Positions 18,117-26,926 of a DNA stretch of 64,000 nucleotides are shown in pieces. Origin of the DNA: Ornithinibacillus contaminans (lineage in GTDB: Bacteria > Bacillota > Bacilli > Bacillales > Amphibacillaceae). The notes beneath the pieces are model-generated. The model was given only the letters and a program-made list of their open reading frames with translations, ran no database searches and was not told the origin of the DNA. Numbering within the stretch: position 1 is the stretch's first letter; each line of letters starts with the position of its first letter. The position numbers and the translations under genes were made by a program. The stretch lies in assembly GCF_001038425.2 (NCBI RefSeq), contig NZ_LDPV02000018.1, positions 1 through 64,000 of the forward strand, read 5' to 3'.

Positions 18117-19145
18117 TTAGAGACGCGCACGCATGGATTCACAAACACCACGTACATCCTTCACTTCATAACCAGCAACCGTTCCAGTATAGGTTCCAAC
18201 TAACTGCCAGTAGTCAATCGACGCCACAACGAGCTGATGCTTCACACCCTTCCGATCCTCTGGTGTAAACGTCACGTCCAGGCGTCCATCAGCTGATGTG
18301 ATTTTCCAAGGTGAAAGTGGATCACTCGTTTCCTGTTTAAAGGTAATATCGGCAAGTGGTTCGCAAGCTCCCGGCGTCCACAACGCTGACTCTTCATCCG
18401 TACCTGGAACAATCGGGCGCTCAGCAAAATTCGCTCCAATCACGCCATCCGGTGTCATACCGGCAAATGTCCCCCACAGCCAGTTTGTCCGATATGGAAG
18501 GATCGTCCGGTGCTCATCAAGTACAGCTAAATCGCGAGTGGGATCAAATGTGTACGTGCGGTCACCAACTGTCACCGTTCCAGATGCCGGATATGCTACC
18601 TTATGCGTATACATGGATCCTCCAGGTAATGGTGAACTCACAGACAGCGGTGCAGAAGCATTTGCGCCATTTAGTTCAAGCTCCATCGTGATTGCTTCCT
18701 GATCTGCTGTTGCGTCTACCGATACACTAATACGATGGCGTCCCGTTGGCTGTTCTGCCCAATCATAGGCAATCCGATATCCACTCACCGCAATCGATGG
18801 ATTACTTGGGAATAACACATGTGGTAATTTCAACGATCCACCTTTAACATTACGACTATGTTCCACCATCCCTTTTTGGTCGCGTACATAGATTTCTGAG
18901 CTTGCTAAATAATGGGCTTCCTGCAGGATCATGGATGACGATATTTCCGGGTGGAACAGGGTAAACCCAACCCACTCCTTAAGACGAAATCGTCTTAGTG
19001 ACCTTGGAAGTTTTGAAGGCTCGTCCAATGGGTCAACATCATGTGGCCGTGCTTCGAATCGTCCGTAAAGTCGCTTCCGGTCGACTACAAGGCGCTCCAG
19101 AGTATTTTTCAGATTGTTATCCGCGGTAAGATTTTCTTGATTCAC
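18117..19145 (-). CDS. DUF2804-like protein
   Basis: This 342-residue protein is rich in beta strands, with no signal peptide or membrane segment. The pattern of an N-terminal KDR/RLYGRFEARP region, a central SLKLPHVLFPSNPSIAVSGY and a C-terminal TNWLWGTFAGMTPDGVIGAN followed by ESALWTPGACEPL fits the DUF2804 family, which is predicted to adopt a lipocalin/AttH-like double barrel. Function is unknown. The codon use appears somewhat richer in G+C than its neighbours, which may point to transfer. It converges on the quinone-stress operon. Confidence 0.7.
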   Translation of the reverse strand: MNQENLTADNNLKNTLERLVVDRKRLYGRFEARPHDVDPLDEPSKLPRSLRRFRLKEWVGFTLFHPEISSSMILQEAHYLASSEIYVRDQKGMVEHSRNVKGGSLKLPHVLFPSNPSIAVSGYRIAYDWAEQPTGRHRISVSVDATADQEAITMELELNGANASAPLSVSSPLPGGSMYTHKVAYPASGTVTVGDRTYTFDPTRDLAVLDEHRTILPYRTNWLWGTFAGMTPDGVIGANFAERPIVPGTDEESALWTPGACEPLADITFKQETSDPLSPWKITSADGRLDVTFTPEDRKGVKHQLVVASIDYWQLVGTYTGTVAGYEVKDVRGVCESMRARL

Positions 19146-19202
19146 AGGTAGTAACCCCTTTTTCTCTTTATTATATCAAATCTCTGAAAACATTTTCACA
19201 AA

Positions 19203-19277
19203 TTAATTGGCATCCGCTAGATCCGATAAAACAGAAATAGCCTCTTTGGCTTTTTTAGCGCCTGCTTCTACATGACC
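19203..19277 (-). pseudogene. 3' scrap of an unidentified gene
   Basis: A 24-codon tail ends in TAA and encodes GHVEAGAKKAKEAISVLSDL-ADAN. It is amphipathic, Ala/Lys-rich and protein-like but has no start. It abuts a second scrap on the opposite strand at about 19278, which suggests a deletion or rearrangement joint. Parent gene not recognised. Confidence 0.45.
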
Positions 19278-19279
19278 TG

Positions 19280-19399
19280 TTTTTATTCACCAAAGGTGGT
19301 AAGCTTTACACCCAGCAAGAAATTTTAGAAAACATACCAAATCAAGAAGCATTAAGGAAGAAATACCTACAGTTTGAAGAAGATTTTAACGCAAAGTGA
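19280..19399 (+). pseudogene. 3' scrap of a second unidentified gene
   Basis: A 39-codon open tail reading FLFTKGGKLYTQQEILENIP and then NQEALRKKYLQFEEDFNAK before a TGA. It has the composition of a real C-terminus, without start or ribosome site. A short hairpin (19408-19431) follows. It lies in the 435-bp gap between the DUF2804-like gene and the glycosyltransferase gene. Parent unknown. Confidence 0.5.
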
Positions 19400-19502
19400 T
19401 GTTTAAGAGGCATTCGTTCATTCGGATGCCTAATACCATTATTTGATCCCAACGAACTACCATTTATCGTTCTATTATTTCCCGCCACAAATATACTACT
19501 AG

Positions 19503-19519
19503 TAGTACACTAGGTACTA
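19503..19519. promoter_or_regulatory. FapR-like dyad upstream of the glycosyltransferase
   Basis: TAGTAC-ACTAG-GTACTA is a perfect 6-5-6 inverted repeat that resembles the FapR box (TTAGTACC core). It overlaps a second palindrome, TACTACTAGTAGTA at 19494-19507. A weak -10 (TAAAAT, 19527-19532) lies 7 bp further on, so a bound protein would cover the promoter. Identification as FapR is inference. Confidence 0.45.
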
Positions 19520-19579
19520 TTAATGGTAAAATAATCATAGCGAATATTTCGAAAACTAATCGAAATGGGGAAATGGCTT

Positions 19580-20326
19580 ATGAGCAAACTTGAGGTCGCC
19601 GTCATAATTCCTGCCCTAAATCCGCTGGAATCATTAATCAATTATACACACGAGCTGCTGGCGAATGGCATTGCTCACGTTATTGTGGTTAATGATGGTA
19701 GCACGGCAGATGTTATGAATATTTTCACAGCCCTTTCAGCACTTGATCACTGTACGGTTATCCATCACGATAAAAACAAAGGAAAAGGGACAGCACTTAA
19801 AACGGCATTTACCTATTACATCAACCACTTTCATCATCTAAACGGTGTTGTTACGGCTGATGCGGATAGTCAGCATGCTATAGGCGATGTGCTAAATCTA
19901 GCAACGACATTAGTAGAAAGCGAGCATGGTTTATTACTAGGTGTTCGAAACTTCCAACTAGATTATGTACCTCCTAAAAGCAAATTTGGAAACACAATTA
20001 CAAGTCTATTTTTTCATCTGTTATATGGGAAAAAATTAACCGATACACAAACCGGATTACGCGGTATTCCTACGTCTGAATTAGACTGGATGATTGCTAT
20101 AAAAGGTGAACGCTATGAATATGAAATTAATATGCTAATTCATGCCGTAAAGCGAAGTATCCCCCTCATCGAATTACACATCGAGACTATCTACTATGAA
20201 AACAACTCCAGAACTTATTTCAAAGCAATAAAGGATTCTAGCAAAATTTTTACAAAATTAGTAGCTGGAAGTTTTCGGAAATCATCCTATTTCGAACCAG
20301 CGAAGGGTGAGCATCATGCGAAATAA
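19580..20326 (+). CDS. Family 2 glycosyltransferase (DPM1/DPG-synthase-like)
   Basis: This 248-residue GT-A enzyme transfers a sugar from a nucleotide sugar, probably to a lipid acceptor. It begins VAVIIPALNPLESLINYTHE, has VIVVNDGSTADV, the metal-binding DAD in GVVTADADSQHAIGDV, and the polyprenyl-GT signature KLTDTQTGLRGIP with GERYEYEINMLI. No C-terminal membrane anchor is present. The ATG at 19580 is preferred over 19565 because GGGG lies upstream of it. It overlaps the next gene by 11 bp. Confidence 0.87.
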   Translation: MSKLEVAVIIPALNPLESLINYTHELLANGIAHVIVVNDGSTADVMNIFTALSALDHCTVIHHDKNKGKGTALKTAFTYYINHFHHLNGVVTADADSQHAIGDVLNLATTLVESEHGLLLGVRNFQLDYVPPKSKFGNTITSLFFHLLYGKKLTDTQTGLRGIPTSELDWMIAIKGERYEYEINMLIHAVKRSIPLIELHIETIYYENNSRTYFKAIKDSSKIFTKLVAGSFRKSSYFEPAKGEHHAK

Positions 20327-21014
20327 TTATGGTATCTTCTTTCGATTTATACGCTTCTTAGTCCGAGTCGTTTATCCTCGCTATCATATTGATACATCAA
20401 AAGTAGAATCTGGTCCAACTGTTTATATCTCCCATCACCAGAATCTATTCGGACCATTTATTACGTTACTATGGTTTCCGGCGAAGCTGCGCACATGGAT
20501 TCTGCATGTTTTCTTAGACAGACAAACATGTTACCGGCAGTATGCCCATTACACATTTTCGGAAAGATTTGGATGGAATAAATATCTTGCACAACTCATC
20601 GCATTCCCGGTAGCACGTTTCATCACCTTACTATTAACATCTGGGCAAGGCATCCCTGTTTACCGAAGCTCACGCAAAATAATGCATACCTTCCAAGACA
20701 CGCTCACCGCTCTAGAAAATGGGGAACAAGTGATTATTTTCCCTGACATAGACTATACCGATACATCTGCAGCAATAAAGTCGATGTACGAAGGATTTTT
20801 GAACGTAGAGAAATTTTACTATAAGAAACACGGAATCCATATCAACTTCGTCCCACTATATGCGAGTAAGGGTAAACGCATCATTGTGGCTGGCCAGGCG
20901 ATTCGATTTCGAGAAGGAATTGGTTTTAAGACAGAGCGCAAATATGTTTATGACCAAATTCATAAAGGACTCAACCAACTAGCTGCAGAATGTGGTGACG
21001 CTCAGGCTGCTTAG
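20316..21014 (+). CDS. Acyltransferase-like protein with altered active-site motif
   Basis: This 232-residue protein resembles lysophospholipid acyltransferases in layout. A hydrophobic basic N-terminus is followed by GPTVYISHHQNLFGPFITLL where HX4D would stand, IPVYRSSRKIMHTF, and EQVIIFPDIDYTD in the place of the FPEGTRS motif. The catalytic Asp of HX4D appears to be replaced by Gly, so activity is in doubt or the chemistry differs. ATG at 20316 follows AAGGGTGAG and overlaps the glycosyltransferase gene, which suggests a joint role in lipid or glycolipid synthesis. Confidence 0.7.
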   Translation: MRNNYGIFFRFIRFLVRVVYPRYHIDTSKVESGPTVYISHHQNLFGPFITLLWFPAKLRTWILHVFLDRQTCYRQYAHYTFSERFGWNKYLAQLIAFPVARFITLLLTSGQGIPVYRSSRKIMHTFQDTLTALENGEQVIIFPDIDYTDTSAAIKSMYEGFLNVEKFYYKKHGIHINFVPLYASKGKRIIVAGQAIRFREGIGFKTERKYVYDQIHKGLNQLAAECGDAQAA

Positions 21015-21034
21015 TTAGGATGTCAACAACGTGT

Positions 21035-21063
21035 AACCTCGGTATCTCTCCGAGGTTTTATTT
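21035..21063 (+). terminator. Intrinsic terminator
   Basis: AACCTCGG TATCTCT CCGAGGTT hairpin followed by TTATTT, closing the glycosyltransferase/acyltransferase pair. Confidence 0.88.
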
Positions 21064-21164
21064 ATGCTAACTTATAATTCCCCGTTTACAACCATACAAT
21101 CTAGAGTAGAAATAAATGCTTTTTATTTTTATAGTTTTGTACTATACTAGGTAAGTTGTTGCAA

Positions 21165-21203
21165 GACGTGGTTCGAGACCATCCCACGTTAAAAAACTAA
21201 GGG
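21165..21203 (+). promoter_or_regulatory. preQ1-I riboswitch upstream of queT
   Basis: The class-I preQ1 aptamer is clear: stem ACGTGG / CCACGT, the loop TTCGAGACCATC, then the A-rich tail TTAAAAAACTAAGG that folds back as a pseudoknot. The tail runs into the ribosome site (AAGGGAGAG) of queT, so binding of preQ1 should hide it and lower translation. A -10-like TATACT at 21143-21148 may mark the promoter. Confidence 0.93.
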
Positions 21204-21213
21204 AGAGAAAAAT

Positions 21214-21696
21214 ATGAAAGCAAGAACATTGGTTATGAACGCATTAGTTGCAGCGTTGTACATCGCTGTGACCGCATTAATTGCGCCGTTTGGATTTACA
21301 AATGTACAGTTTAGAGTTTCGGAGATGTTTAATCATCTTGTTGTCTTCAACAAGAAATACTTTTTCGGAGTTGTAGTTGGTGTATTCTTTGCCAATTTAC
21401 TCTTATCACCATCAAAGCTCGATTTAGTATTTGGCGTTGCCCATTCAGTAATTTCATTCGGAATTATTATTTTACTAGCGAAGTTCATCAAAAGTAAATT
21501 GGCACTACTAATTGCCAACACGATTGTCTTTACCTTTAATATGTTCATTATCGCTTGGGAGCTTACGATAATAGCTGATATGCCATTCTTACTCACATGG
21601 CTAACAACAGCAGCAGGTGAATTTGCTGTATTAGCGGTAGGTATTCCGATTATGTATGCATTAAATAAACGGCTTCGTTTTGATAAACTTATATAA
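21214..21696 (+). CDS. queT: Queuosine precursor ECF transporter S component QueT
   Basis: This 160-residue membrane protein has about five helices and belongs to the QueT family (formerly DUF988), the substrate-binding subunit that imports queuosine precursors together with the shared ECF energy module. FTNVQFRVSEMFNHLVVFN and SPSKLDLVFGVAHSVISF are the family hallmarks. The preQ1-I riboswitch immediately upstream independently supports the assignment. The ECF ATPases and EcfT are encoded elsewhere. A strong bidirectional hairpin follows. Confidence 0.95.
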   Translation: MKARTLVMNALVAALYIAVTALIAPFGFTNVQFRVSEMFNHLVVFNKKYFFGVVVGVFFANLLLSPSKLDLVFGVAHSVISFGIIILLAKFIKSKLALLIANTIVFTFNMFIIAWELTIIADMPFLLTWLTTAAGEFAVLAVGIPIMYALNKRLRFDKLI

Positions 21697-21698
21697 GA

Positions 21699-21739
21699 AA
21701 AAAACTTCACAGCTCCTATTTGTGAGCTGTGAAGTTTTT
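21699..21739. terminator. Bidirectional intrinsic terminator
   Basis: AAAAACTTCACAGCTC pairs perfectly with GAGCTGTGAAGTTTTT around a 9-nt loop, serving queT and the converging plsC gene. Confidence 0.93.
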
Positions 21740-22331
21740 ATTTGTTTTTAAGCTGATCATGCAGAGCATTCATCGCTTGGTCTAGTTGCTGCATGAGCAC
21801 TTCCATGCCTTCTTTTTTGGACACGCCTTCCGCAAGCTTAATTGGTTCTCCATAAATAATGCTTGGCTTTTTTCGTTTAAACAAATCTTTAAAATTATTC
21901 GGTCCCACATACGCAGCAGGTACGATTGGTACATCGGCATGAACCGCAATAGTCACAGCTCCACGCTTCAATGGTACATCTTCACTAGATCTAGTACCAC
22001 TAGGGAAAATCCCAACAACTTTTCCTTCTTTAAGAAGCTTTCTCGGTGTCTTAATCGCACTCGGTCCTGGATTTTCACGATCAACCGGAAATGCATGTAA
22101 GCTTTCCATTAACCATTTCGTGAATTTGCTTTGGAATAATTCTTTCTTAGCCATGTAATGAATCTCGATAGGAAGTGTAGCAACTCCTAACCACAATATG
22201 TCTACCCACCCGGTGTGTGTACATGCAATTACATAGCTTTCTGCTTTCGGTAGATTGTCTTTCTGATATACGTTAATCCTTCCAAATAAACTAAGGATAA
22301 TTTTCACTACATTTGCTGAAAATTTATACAT
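21738..22331 (-). CDS. plsC: 1-acylglycerol-3-phosphate acyltransferase, PlsC family
   Basis: This 197-residue membrane-associated acyltransferase makes phosphatidic acid. Motif I is intact as HTGWVD (HX4D) in ACTHTGWVDILWLG. Motif II lies near HAFPVDREN and motif III is FPSGTRS (Ser for the usual Glu), with IVPAAYVGPN as motif IV. The N-terminal 20 residues are hydrophobic. It sits alone. The Glu-to-Ser change in motif III occurs in some family members and does not by itself mean loss of activity. Confidence 0.9.
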   Translation of the reverse strand: MYKFSANVVKIILSLFGRINVYQKDNLPKAESYVIACTHTGWVDILWLGVATLPIEIHYMAKKELFQSKFTKWLMESLHAFPVDRENPGPSAIKTPRKLLKEGKVVGIFPSGTRSSEDVPLKRGAVTIAVHADVPIVPAAYVGPNNFKDLFKRKKPSIIYGEPIKLAEGVSKKEGMEVLMQQLDQAMNALHDQLKNK

Positions 22332-22448
22332 AATTGTCCCCTCAATTCAACTTCTTACTTTATTCTATTTTATCACAAACTACTAATACCTGATACTAAT
22401 TATATACCGATTACAGGTGGAAAATAACAACGATTTTCCACCCTCCGA

Positions 22449-23555
22449 TTATTCCTGGCTTTTCAACTGCTCCAGCGGCTTATCCTCTTCCGAATTAACA
22501 TAGAGTTTTCTGCTTGGTATCGCAATAAGTACTTGTTCTTCCTCTAAAATTTCGAGTATTTTCAAGTTAATGTCCTCGCGTACTTGCAGGTATTTATCCC
22601 AATTGGTTGTTTTGGTAAAAAAGTATAGGAATATATCGAGGCCATTTTCCATGTATTTTTCAAAGTTAACCATGATTGTTTCTGGATGTACTTCTGGATG
22701 AGTTCTCAACAACTCACGCACTCTACGCAAGACTGTTTCAATCTTTTCCTTCGGTGTATCGTAGGTCAATCGTAGGTAGAACGAAATTTGCCGTTTCCCC
22801 ATTTTACTCCAGTTCGTAATCGGCTCATTTGCTAAAGTAGCATTTGGTAATGTCACGACCGCTTGAGCAAAGGTACGAACCTTCGTGCTACGGAAAGAAA
22901 TGTCCTCTACCGTTCCTTCAACACTTGGTGTCATAATCCAGTCACCGATCGTAAATGGTTTTTCCGAGATAATGACAATCCCACCGAACAAATTGGCAAG
23001 TGCGTCCTTCGCTGCTAATGAAATCGCCAGTCCACCAAGTCCGAGTCCTGCAACCAGGCCGTCAATTTGATACCCTAGCTTTGATAAAATAATGCTAATA
23101 CTAATCGCAATCACGACAAATTGTAATGCCTTTGATAGTAACGGAATCAGTATTTCATCGATTTTAATTGTTGTTTTCTCGTTAATCGTTCTAAAAAACA
23201 GTGAGGATGTGGATGACAGGTTTACTAATCCCCACGTAATTAAGATGATGATAAGTATGCTAATTATCGTTTCAAACGCATCATTCTTATTCAAATATGG
23301 ATAATACCATACTGCCACATTAATCCCTAGCACGATAAATAACCATTGAACTGGTTTTTCAAAGGCGATTAAAGTATTCGTTAAGAAACTACTCTTCGTC
23401 CGTTTCGCCATACGTTTTAATAGCGCAAATATATACTTCGTAAATAGCTTACGAAATAAAAGAAATAACAGGAAAATACCAACTGCTATTCCCAAATTCT
23501 GTAGATGTTCTAGTGAGACTAGCTTATCCCAAGTCTCTCTCCATTCCCAATTCAT
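22449..23555 (-). CDS. Small-conductance mechanosensitive channel, MscS family
   Basis: This 368-residue channel opens on membrane tension to release solutes after osmotic downshock. There are about five membrane segments in the first 190 residues, ending with the pore helix GLGLGGLAISLAAKDALANL. The beta domain with EKPFTIGDWIMTPSVEGTVE and the cytoplasmic vestibule follow (VVTLPNATLANEPITNWSKM). It belongs to the YnaI/YbdG-like subgroup seen as YhdY in Bacillus. AGGAGG lies upstream. Monocistronic. Confidence 0.92.
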   Translation of the reverse strand: MNWEWRETWDKLVSLEHLQNLGIAVGIFLLFLLFRKLFTKYIFALLKRMAKRTKSSFLTNTLIAFEKPVQWLFIVLGINVAVWYYPYLNKNDAFETIISILIIILITWGLVNLSSTSSLFFRTINEKTTIKIDEILIPLLSKALQFVVIAISISIILSKLGYQIDGLVAGLGLGGLAISLAAKDALANLFGGIVIISEKPFTIGDWIMTPSVEGTVEDISFRSTKVRTFAQAVVTLPNATLANEPITNWSKMGKRQISFYLRLTYDTPKEKIETVLRRVRELLRTHPEVHPETIMVNFEKYMENGLDIFLYFFTKTTNWDKYLQVREDINLKILEILEEEQVLIAIPSRKLYVNSEEDKPLEQLKSQE

Positions 23556-23626
23556 CTTGTTAAAAACCTCCTAAATCATTACTGCCATCATACCATATTT
23601 ATTCGTGGTCTTTAACTAGTTTAGGT

Positions 23627-24073
23627 CTATTCAATGTCACGAATAAAGGTAATGATCCGACCCGCTTCATTAAATCCTAAACTCATGTGAAATGGGTAGC
23701 TATCCTGATTATCCATTTCCATGTCAGACCCTATTTGCTTGCACCCATTTTCTTTTAGCCAGCTCTTACCTTCGTTAAAAAGCTCGGTGGATATTCCTTT
23801 TCTCCGATAGTCCGGCTGCACATAAACCCCTTCCAAATAACCTGTCGGACTAGATTCAGAGCCTTCCACATAATCAACTCGAATGGAAAGATGCATAAAC
23901 GCTACAGCAACCCCGTTTTCTATATATAAATAAAATTTATTGTTGTCCGTTTTAAGTGTTTCCTTATATTCATTCGTTAACTCTACAACATCGTGTCCTG
24001 GCCATAATTCCATAGTCAATCTCGTTAGGTCTTCTACGTGTTCCTCTTTCACCTCTATAATCGTTCCCATCAT
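23627..24073 (-). CDS. GNAT acetyltransferase, AAC(6')-like
   Basis: This 148-residue GNAT protein has the acetyl-CoA loop PDYRRKGIST and the stretch GYLEGVYVQPDYRRKG, preceded by VDYVEGSESSPT and ending SDMEMDNQDSYPFHMSLGF. That arrangement is the one seen in aminoglycoside 6'-N-acetyltransferases of the AAC(6')-I type. Many chromosomal members of Bacillaceae share it without proven resistance, so activity on drugs is unknown. ATG at 24073 is chosen because AGGGGG lies six bases upstream; a longer TTG frame would swallow that site. Confidence 0.82.
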   Translation of the reverse strand: MMGTIIEVKEEHVEDLTRLTMELWPGHDVVELTNEYKETLKTDNNKFYLYIENGVAVAFMHLSIRVDYVEGSESSPTGYLEGVYVQPDYRRKGISTELFNEGKSWLKENGCKQIGSDMEMDNQDSYPFHMSLGFNEAGRIITFIRDIE

Positions 24074-24223
24074 ATCTTTCCCCCTGTTCAACTATTTTTC
24101 CTACAATTAGAATAGCCTCTCTTACACAATCTGTAAATTCTCACCAAAATTCGATTATTTTCATGTCGTTCTGGTAAGTATAGATATTGTGAACATAGCA
24201 CTTACGAAAGAGGAGATAATCTG

Positions 24224-25846
24224 ATGGAAAAAGACCCAAAGGAAACGGCACAAACGAATATCGAAAACGATGATACACTTACAACGAGACAAGGTCACCC
24301 CGTCACCAACAACCAAAATATCCGGACAGTTGGCAATCGTGGACCAGCAACATTAGAAAACTATGATTTCATTGAGAAAATCAGTCACTTTGACCGTGAA
24401 AAAGTACCAGAACGCATTGTACATGCTAGAGGTGCAGCTGCACATGGTTATTTTGAGACTTACGGGATGTGCGGTGATGAACCTATCTCAAAGTACACAC
24501 GCGCAAAAGTTTTCCAGGAAAAAGGCAAACAAACTCCGGTATTTGTCCGCTTTTCAACCGTTGTCCATGGATTACATTCACCCGAAACCGTACGTGATCC
24601 ACGTGGATTCGCGGTAAAATTTTACACAGAGGACGGTAACTGGGATTTAGTCGGAAACAATCTTAAAATCTTTTTTATCCGTGATGCGATGAAATTTCCG
24701 GATATGATTCATGCCTTTCGTCCAGACCCTGTAACCAACATTCAAAACCCAGAACGTTTTTTTGACTTTTGCTCTAACTCCCCAGAGTCCTTTCATATGG
24801 TCACCTTTGTCTATTCTCCATGGGGAATTCCTGCCAACTATCGGATGATGCAAGGTTCTGGCGTCAATACGTATAAATGGGTCAATCAGGAGGGAAAAGC
24901 CGTGCTCGTCAAATATCACTGGGAACCAAAGCAAGGCATTAAAAATTTAACCATGAAAGAAGCAGAAGAAATCCAAGGGAAAAACTTCAATCATGCAACC
25001 CAAGATTTATATGAAGCAATTGAAAAAGGTGATTACCCAGAGTGGGAGCTATTTGTGCAAATTATGGAGGATGGTCCACATCCGGAGCTAGACTTTGATC
25101 CGTTGGACGATACGAAATTGTGGCCAGAAGACCAATTCCCTTGGCGTAAGGTTGGCAAAATGGTTCTCAATAAAAATCCAGAGAATTATTTTACAGAGGT
25201 GGAGCAATCCGCATTTGGAACGGGCGTATTAGTAGATGGGCTTGATTTTTCCGATGACAAGATGCTCCAAGGTAGAACCTTCTCCTACTCCGACACCCAG
25301 CGTTATCGTGTTGGTGCAAACTACTTACAGCTACCGATTAACGCGGCGAAGAAACGTGTCGCAACCAATCAAGAAGGTGGACAGCTTCGTTATTATAATG
25401 ACAAAGCTCCTGGTCAAAATCCACATATCAATTATGAACCATCGATACTTGGTGGTTTGAAGGAAGCCGAACAAGTTGGGAAGGAATACACACCAAAAAT
25501 TGAAGGAAATCTCGTTCGGGAATCCATTGACCGAAACGATAACACCAAACAAGCAGGTGAAACCTATCGCAGGTTCGAGCAATGGGAAAAGGATGAGCTC
25601 ATCAACAACCTCGTAAATGACCTAGCAATTTGCGATAAACGCATTCAAGAAAAAATGATCGCCCTTGCAGAAGAGGCAGATGACGAATACGGTCGCCGAT
25701 TACGCGAGGGACTCGAGACGAAGGCAAAAGAAATGGGTAACATGAAGATGGAAGTCGGCGAAGAATTGCATCCACTTGGTGCAAAAGATGCCCACCAAGC
25801 AGTGGAAGAAGCGATTAACAAAAGCCATGAAGCCGATCCATATTAA
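24224..25846 (+). CDS. Heme catalase, KatA/KatX type
   Basis: This 540-residue monofunctional heme catalase splits hydrogen peroxide. The catalytic His is H67 in [13 protein letters not shown], the active-site Asn lies in [15 protein letters not shown] (145/146), and the heme-ligand Tyr355 is in [12 protein letters not shown], a perfect R-x-F-x-Y-x-D-x-Q-R motif. The N-terminal [20 protein letters not shown] and the overall length are closer to the spore-type KatX (547 residues) than to KatA (483). AGAGGAG precedes the ATG. I see no PerR box upstream. Confidence 0.95.
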   Translation: MEKDPKETAQTNIENDDTLTTRQGHPVTNNQNIRTVGNRGPATLENYDFIEKISHFDREKVPERIVHARGAAAHGYFETYGMCGDEPISKYTRAKVFQEKGKQTPVFVRFSTVVHGLHSPETVRDPRGFAVKFYTEDGNWDLVGNNLKIFFIRDAMKFPDMIHAFRPDPVTNIQNPERFFDFCSNSPESFHMVTFVYSPWGIPANYRMMQGSGVNTYKWVNQEGKAVLVKYHWEPKQGIKNLTMKEAEEIQGKNFNHATQDLYEAIEKGDYPEWELFVQIMEDGPHPELDFDPLDDTKLWPEDQFPWRKVGKMVLNKNPENYFTEVEQSAFGTGVLVDGLDFSDDKMLQGRTFSYSDTQRYRVGANYLQLPINAAKKRVATNQEGGQLRYYNDKAPGQNPHINYEPSILGGLKEAEQVGKEYTPKIEGNLVRESIDRNDNTKQAGETYRRFEQWEKDELINNLVNDLAICDKRIQEKMIALAEEADDEYGRRLREGLETKAKEMGNMKMEVGEELHPLGAKDAHQAVEEAINKSHEADPY

Positions 25847-25854
25847 TACCGGTT

Positions 25855-25881
25855 GAGGTGCCACTTTAGGTACCTCTTTTT
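25855..25881 (+). terminator. Intrinsic terminator of catalase gene
   Basis: GAGGTGCC ACTTTA GGTACCTC hairpin followed by TTTTTATT. Confidence 0.88.
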
Positions 25882-25973
25882 ATTGTGGATTTTTTTAGTC
25901 TAGTTCCCTCCAGATGTTTCAGAATTTTATGGTAAGATTAAAAATAGCTATACTAAGCTAGGGGGAGAAAAGT

Positions 25974-26414
25974 TTGGAAAGAGTAGATGTTGCCTATGTA
26001 CTAGTTTTTGATGAGAATTACGAAAACGTATTGATGGTCAAAAACAAAGGAGAAAGATCACCCTATTACACACTTCCTGGGGGCAGAGTAGAGTACGGTG
26101 AAACACTAGAAGAGGCTGCCATTCGTGAAGTGAAAGAAGAAACTGGACTAGATGTTGAATTAGAAGGTATTTTTTCGATAAGCGAGGCATTCTTTACAGA
26201 AATTGAACATCACGCCATTTTCTTTACATTTGCCGGAAAGATAGTCGGTGGCGAATTAACAATCACCTATCCAGATGAAATTGAAGAGATAATTTGGATG
26301 GATCCTAGCTTAGCAGAAAATCGGATACATATACCAAACGAGTTAAAAGGGCTAATAAACAGGAAATCAACTGTGCCCTATTTATTAAGGGGATATGTTG
26401 CTAACAAGTCGTAG
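25974..26414 (+). CDS. Nudix hydrolase
   Basis: This 146-residue Nudix-fold protein carries a complete Nudix box: GRVEYGETLEEAAIREVKEE followed by TGLD (G-x5-E-x7-REVxEE-x-G). It hydrolyses a nucleoside diphosphate linked to another moiety; substrate is not readable. The start is TTG at 25974 behind GGGGGAG, because no ATG or GTG lies nearby in frame. It is probably monocistronic, ending before a bidirectional hairpin. Confidence 0.92.
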   Translation: MERVDVAYVLVFDENYENVLMVKNKGERSPYYTLPGGRVEYGETLEEAAIREVKEETGLDVELEGIFSISEAFFTEIEHHAIFFTFAGKIVGGELTITYPDEIEEIIWMDPSLAENRIHIPNELKGLINRKSTVPYLLRGYVANKS

Positions 26415-26470
26415 TTACGCCCCCTATGTTGTAGTCTGCCGCAGCTAATAAAAGCTAAAAGCAAATTAAT

Positions 26471-26500
26471 AAAGGAACCTGGATTAACCAAGTTCCTTTT
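26471..26500. terminator. Bidirectional intrinsic terminator
   Basis: AAAGGAACCTGG and CCAAGTTCCTTTTT form a stem with one mismatch between the converging Nudix and HesB-like genes. Confidence 0.85.
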
Positions 26501-26511
26501 TAACGTTCAAA

Positions 26512-26808
26512 TTAATGATGATGTCCCATTTTCGGATTGGTAATTACCATTTCTTCTTGTGGAACATAGAAGTATTGAATCCACACGCCATCAAGGTACT
26601 CATTTCCCTTTTCAAGAATGATATCAATATCTTTATCTGTTTTCACTACTTCATCATTTTCCGTTGGTGTATCTAATTCAACGTCATAATGCGCATGGTC
26701 GCCGTGAACATGTGTCACAAATACGCGAATCATTTTCCCTTGCGCGTCATCAGCCTCTAACATTTTTTTCAGCACTTTTGCTGCATTACGATTTATTTTG
26801 CAATCCAT
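26512..26808 (-). CDS. HesB/IscA-like protein without the cluster cysteines
   Basis: This 98-residue protein has the A-type (HesB/IscA) fold pattern NRNAAKVLKKMLEADDAQGK, IRVFVTHVHGDHAHYDVELD and VWIQYFYVPQEEMVITNP. A-type carriers hold iron-sulfur clusters through three cysteines; here only C3 exists and none of the usual positions is Cys. Instead there is a His/Asp cluster at HVHGDHAHYD and a C-terminal GHHH. It may bind another metal or act without a cluster. Similar cysteine-poor members (YneR-like) occur in Bacillus, with unknown roles. Confidence 0.75.
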   Translation of the reverse strand: MDCKINRNAAKVLKKMLEADDAQGKMIRVFVTHVHGDHAHYDVELDTPTENDEVVKTDKDIDIILEKGNEYLDGVWIQYFYVPQEEMVITNPKMGHHH

Positions 26809-26926
26809 ATTAGCTATCTCCCATCAACTAGTTTTCATTCTCATTGTTTCAGTTTTCACCAAAAAACACAAATTAAACAGCTTGGATATGGGAAAATCTA
26901 ACTTATCGGATAAAGGCTCATACTAT

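Noticed and set aside
19580-21014. Toxin or prophage function for the glycosyltransferase/acyltransferase pair
   Set aside because: Both proteins match lipid or sugar-lipid enzyme patterns and no phage genes lie nearby, despite gene scraps just upstream.
24100-24223. PerR box for the catalase gene
   Set aside because: No TTATAAT-type dyad could be found in the leader, so peroxide control through PerR is not claimed.
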